Source: Fimbriimonadaceae bacterium
GTDB taxonomy: Bacteria > Armatimonadota > Fimbriimonadia > Fimbriimonadales > Fimbriimonadaceae
Length of the DNA stretch: 5,156 nucleotides
Assembly: GCA_025451715.1 (NCBI GenBank)
Contig: JANWJY010000180.1
Span: 1-5,156, forward strand
Reading direction: 5' to 3'
The translations under genes and the position numbers were made by a program. Positions 4,335-5,156 of this stretch are shown piece after piece (the first letter of the stretch is position 1; each line of letters starts with the position of its first letter). The notes under the pieces are model-generated. The model was not told the DNA's origin, made no database searches, and saw only the letters and a list, made by a program, of their open reading frames with translations.

Positions 4335-5156
4335 AGCTCACCCGGCGGCAGACCCTCGGTCTGCTGGCCGGGACTGGCGCGGGCGCGGCGCTCGCAAGCG
4401 GGTGCAGTGCACCGGGTCCAGTCGCCAGTCCCAGCTTTGAGTCGGACCCCGACGCGCGGTTCCTCAACCGGGCAGGGTTTGGCCCGCGACCAGGAGAAAT
4501 CGCGGCACTGCGCAAACAGGGCCGAAAGGAATGGCTGCGCGAACAGCTCGAACCCTCCGACGACGAGCCCCTGCAGCTCAACATGCGGCTCGCCCGGCTC
4601 GAAACCACGCACCTACAAGCGTGGGAGCTTCGGGACATCCCGAAACAGGACGTCGTGCGACAGGCGCAACAGACTGACCTCCTGTACGCAGTGCTCTCGC
4701 CTTGGCAAGTGCGCGAGCGCATGGTCGACTTCTGGACCAACCACTTCAACATCTACGGCAACAAGGGCCTCGCTGCGTACCGGATCCCGACCGACCAACG
4801 CGAAGTGATCCGCAAGAGCGCCGTCCGCTCGTTCCACTCGATGCTCGCGGCGAGCGCGAAGAGCACGGCGATGCTCAACTACCTCGACCAACAGGCGAGC
4901 ACGTGGAAGCACCCGAACGAGAACTACGCGCGCGAGCTTCTCGAGCTACACACGCTCGGCGTCGACGGCGGCTACACGCAGAAGGACGTGATGGAGGTCG
5001 CACGCTGCTTCACCGGATGGACCGAGGAGCGCCGGTTCCTGCGACCGAAGGGGAGCTTCCGATTCGACGAGACACTGCACGACAAGTTTCCAAAGACCTT
5101 CCTCGGCGAATCCATCGACGAGGGCGGAGTGAAGGACGGCGAAAAGGTCATCGAGA
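4331..5156 (+). CDS. DUF1800 domain protein with Tat-like/lipoprotein-like signal (5' part; runs off the window)
   Basis: The reading frame stays open from ATG to the window edge, giving 275 codons; DUF1800 proteins are usually about 450-600 residues, so roughly half is missing. The N-terminus MKLTRRQTLGLLAGTGAGAA has the twin-arginine look (R5 R6) and a hydrophobic core. LASGC (21-25) follows, a relaxed lipobox with Ala rather than Leu at -3. A linker comes next. DUF1800 motifs then appear in order: FLNRAGFGPRPGEI (44-57), MVDFWTNHFNIYGNKG (131-146), and HPNENYARELLELHTLGV (194-211) with GGYTQKDVMEVARCFTGWT (213-231), the most diagnostic block. The protein is therefore probably exported folded and perhaps lipid-anchored. 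The biochemical role of DUF1800 is not established. A DUF1501 gene commonly follows and may lie beyond the window. The start overlaps the membrane-protein stop (ATGA). Confidence 0.92.
   Translation, partial: MKLTRRQTLGLLAGTGAGAALASGCSAPGPVASPSFESDPDARFLNRAGFGPRPGEIAALRKQGRKEWLREQLEPSDDEPLQLNMRLARLETTHLQAWELRDIPKQDVVRQAQQTDLLYAVLSPWQVRERMVDFWTNHFNIYGNKGLAAYRIPTDQREVIRKSAVRSFHSMLAASAKSTAMLNYLDQQASTWKHPNENYARELLELHTLGVDGGYTQKDVMEVARCFTGWTEERRFLRPKGSFRFDETLHDKFPKTFLGESIDEGGVKDGEKVIE

Noticed and set aside
4246..4912. Several open frames of 99-168 codons on both strands over the DUF1800 region
   Set aside because: The DUF1800 frame at 4331 carries conserved motifs and an RBS but does not end within the window. 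The overlapping frames are Arg/Ser/Cys-rich shadows.

Overview
The window is a stretch of GC-rich bacterial chromosome with ordinary gene density. It holds six complete genes and the first half of a seventh. No phage, insertion sequence, CRISPR array, tRNA or rRNA is visible. The bacterial-type ribosomal protein bL28 shows the source is a bacterium. The DUF1800 protein with a Tat-like leader is a family common in Armatimonadota, Planctomycetota, Verrucomicrobiota, Acidobacteriota and some Proteobacteria. An Armatimonadota (Fimbriimonadia)-like source is only a guess, since nothing in the sequence fixes the phylum.

Region 1 (30-2344): two PLP enzymes of amino-acid metabolism face away from each other. 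On the minus strand is a short threonine/serine dehydratase (or serine racemase) without a regulatory domain. On the plus strand is a class I aminotransferase. The 152-bp gap between them is built largely of repeats: a CCCTCTCCC/GGGAGAGGG palindrome with a duplicated right arm, then a degenerate heptamer array (CCCNNNA type) whose G-rich strand fits a G-quadruplex pattern. Neither gene has a clear Shine-Dalgarno sequence.

Region 2 (2345-3713): rpmB (bL28) and a small VOC-fold protein lie on the minus strand, and a regulator with two HxlR-like winged helices diverges from the VOC gene. The 57-bp gap between VOC gene and regulator holds a strong sigma70-type promoter reading toward the VOC gene. 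Its -35 hexamer overlaps the regulator's start codon, and a TATAAT on the opposite strand overlaps its -10. This arrangement suggests a local sensor/effector pair, with the regulator controlling the VOC gene and itself. A perfect 12-bp inverted repeat sits just before rpmB, with a copy of the rpmB ribosome-binding region in its loop.

Region 3 (3714-5156): after a gap with nested dyads comes a probable two-gene translationally coupled unit. A four-helix membrane protein overlaps by ATGA the start of an exported DUF1800 protein that runs off the window end.

No clearly new system is present. The most distinctive signals are the non-coding ones: two unrelated arrays with a 7-bp period, the rpmB leader dyad and the interlocked divergent promoters.
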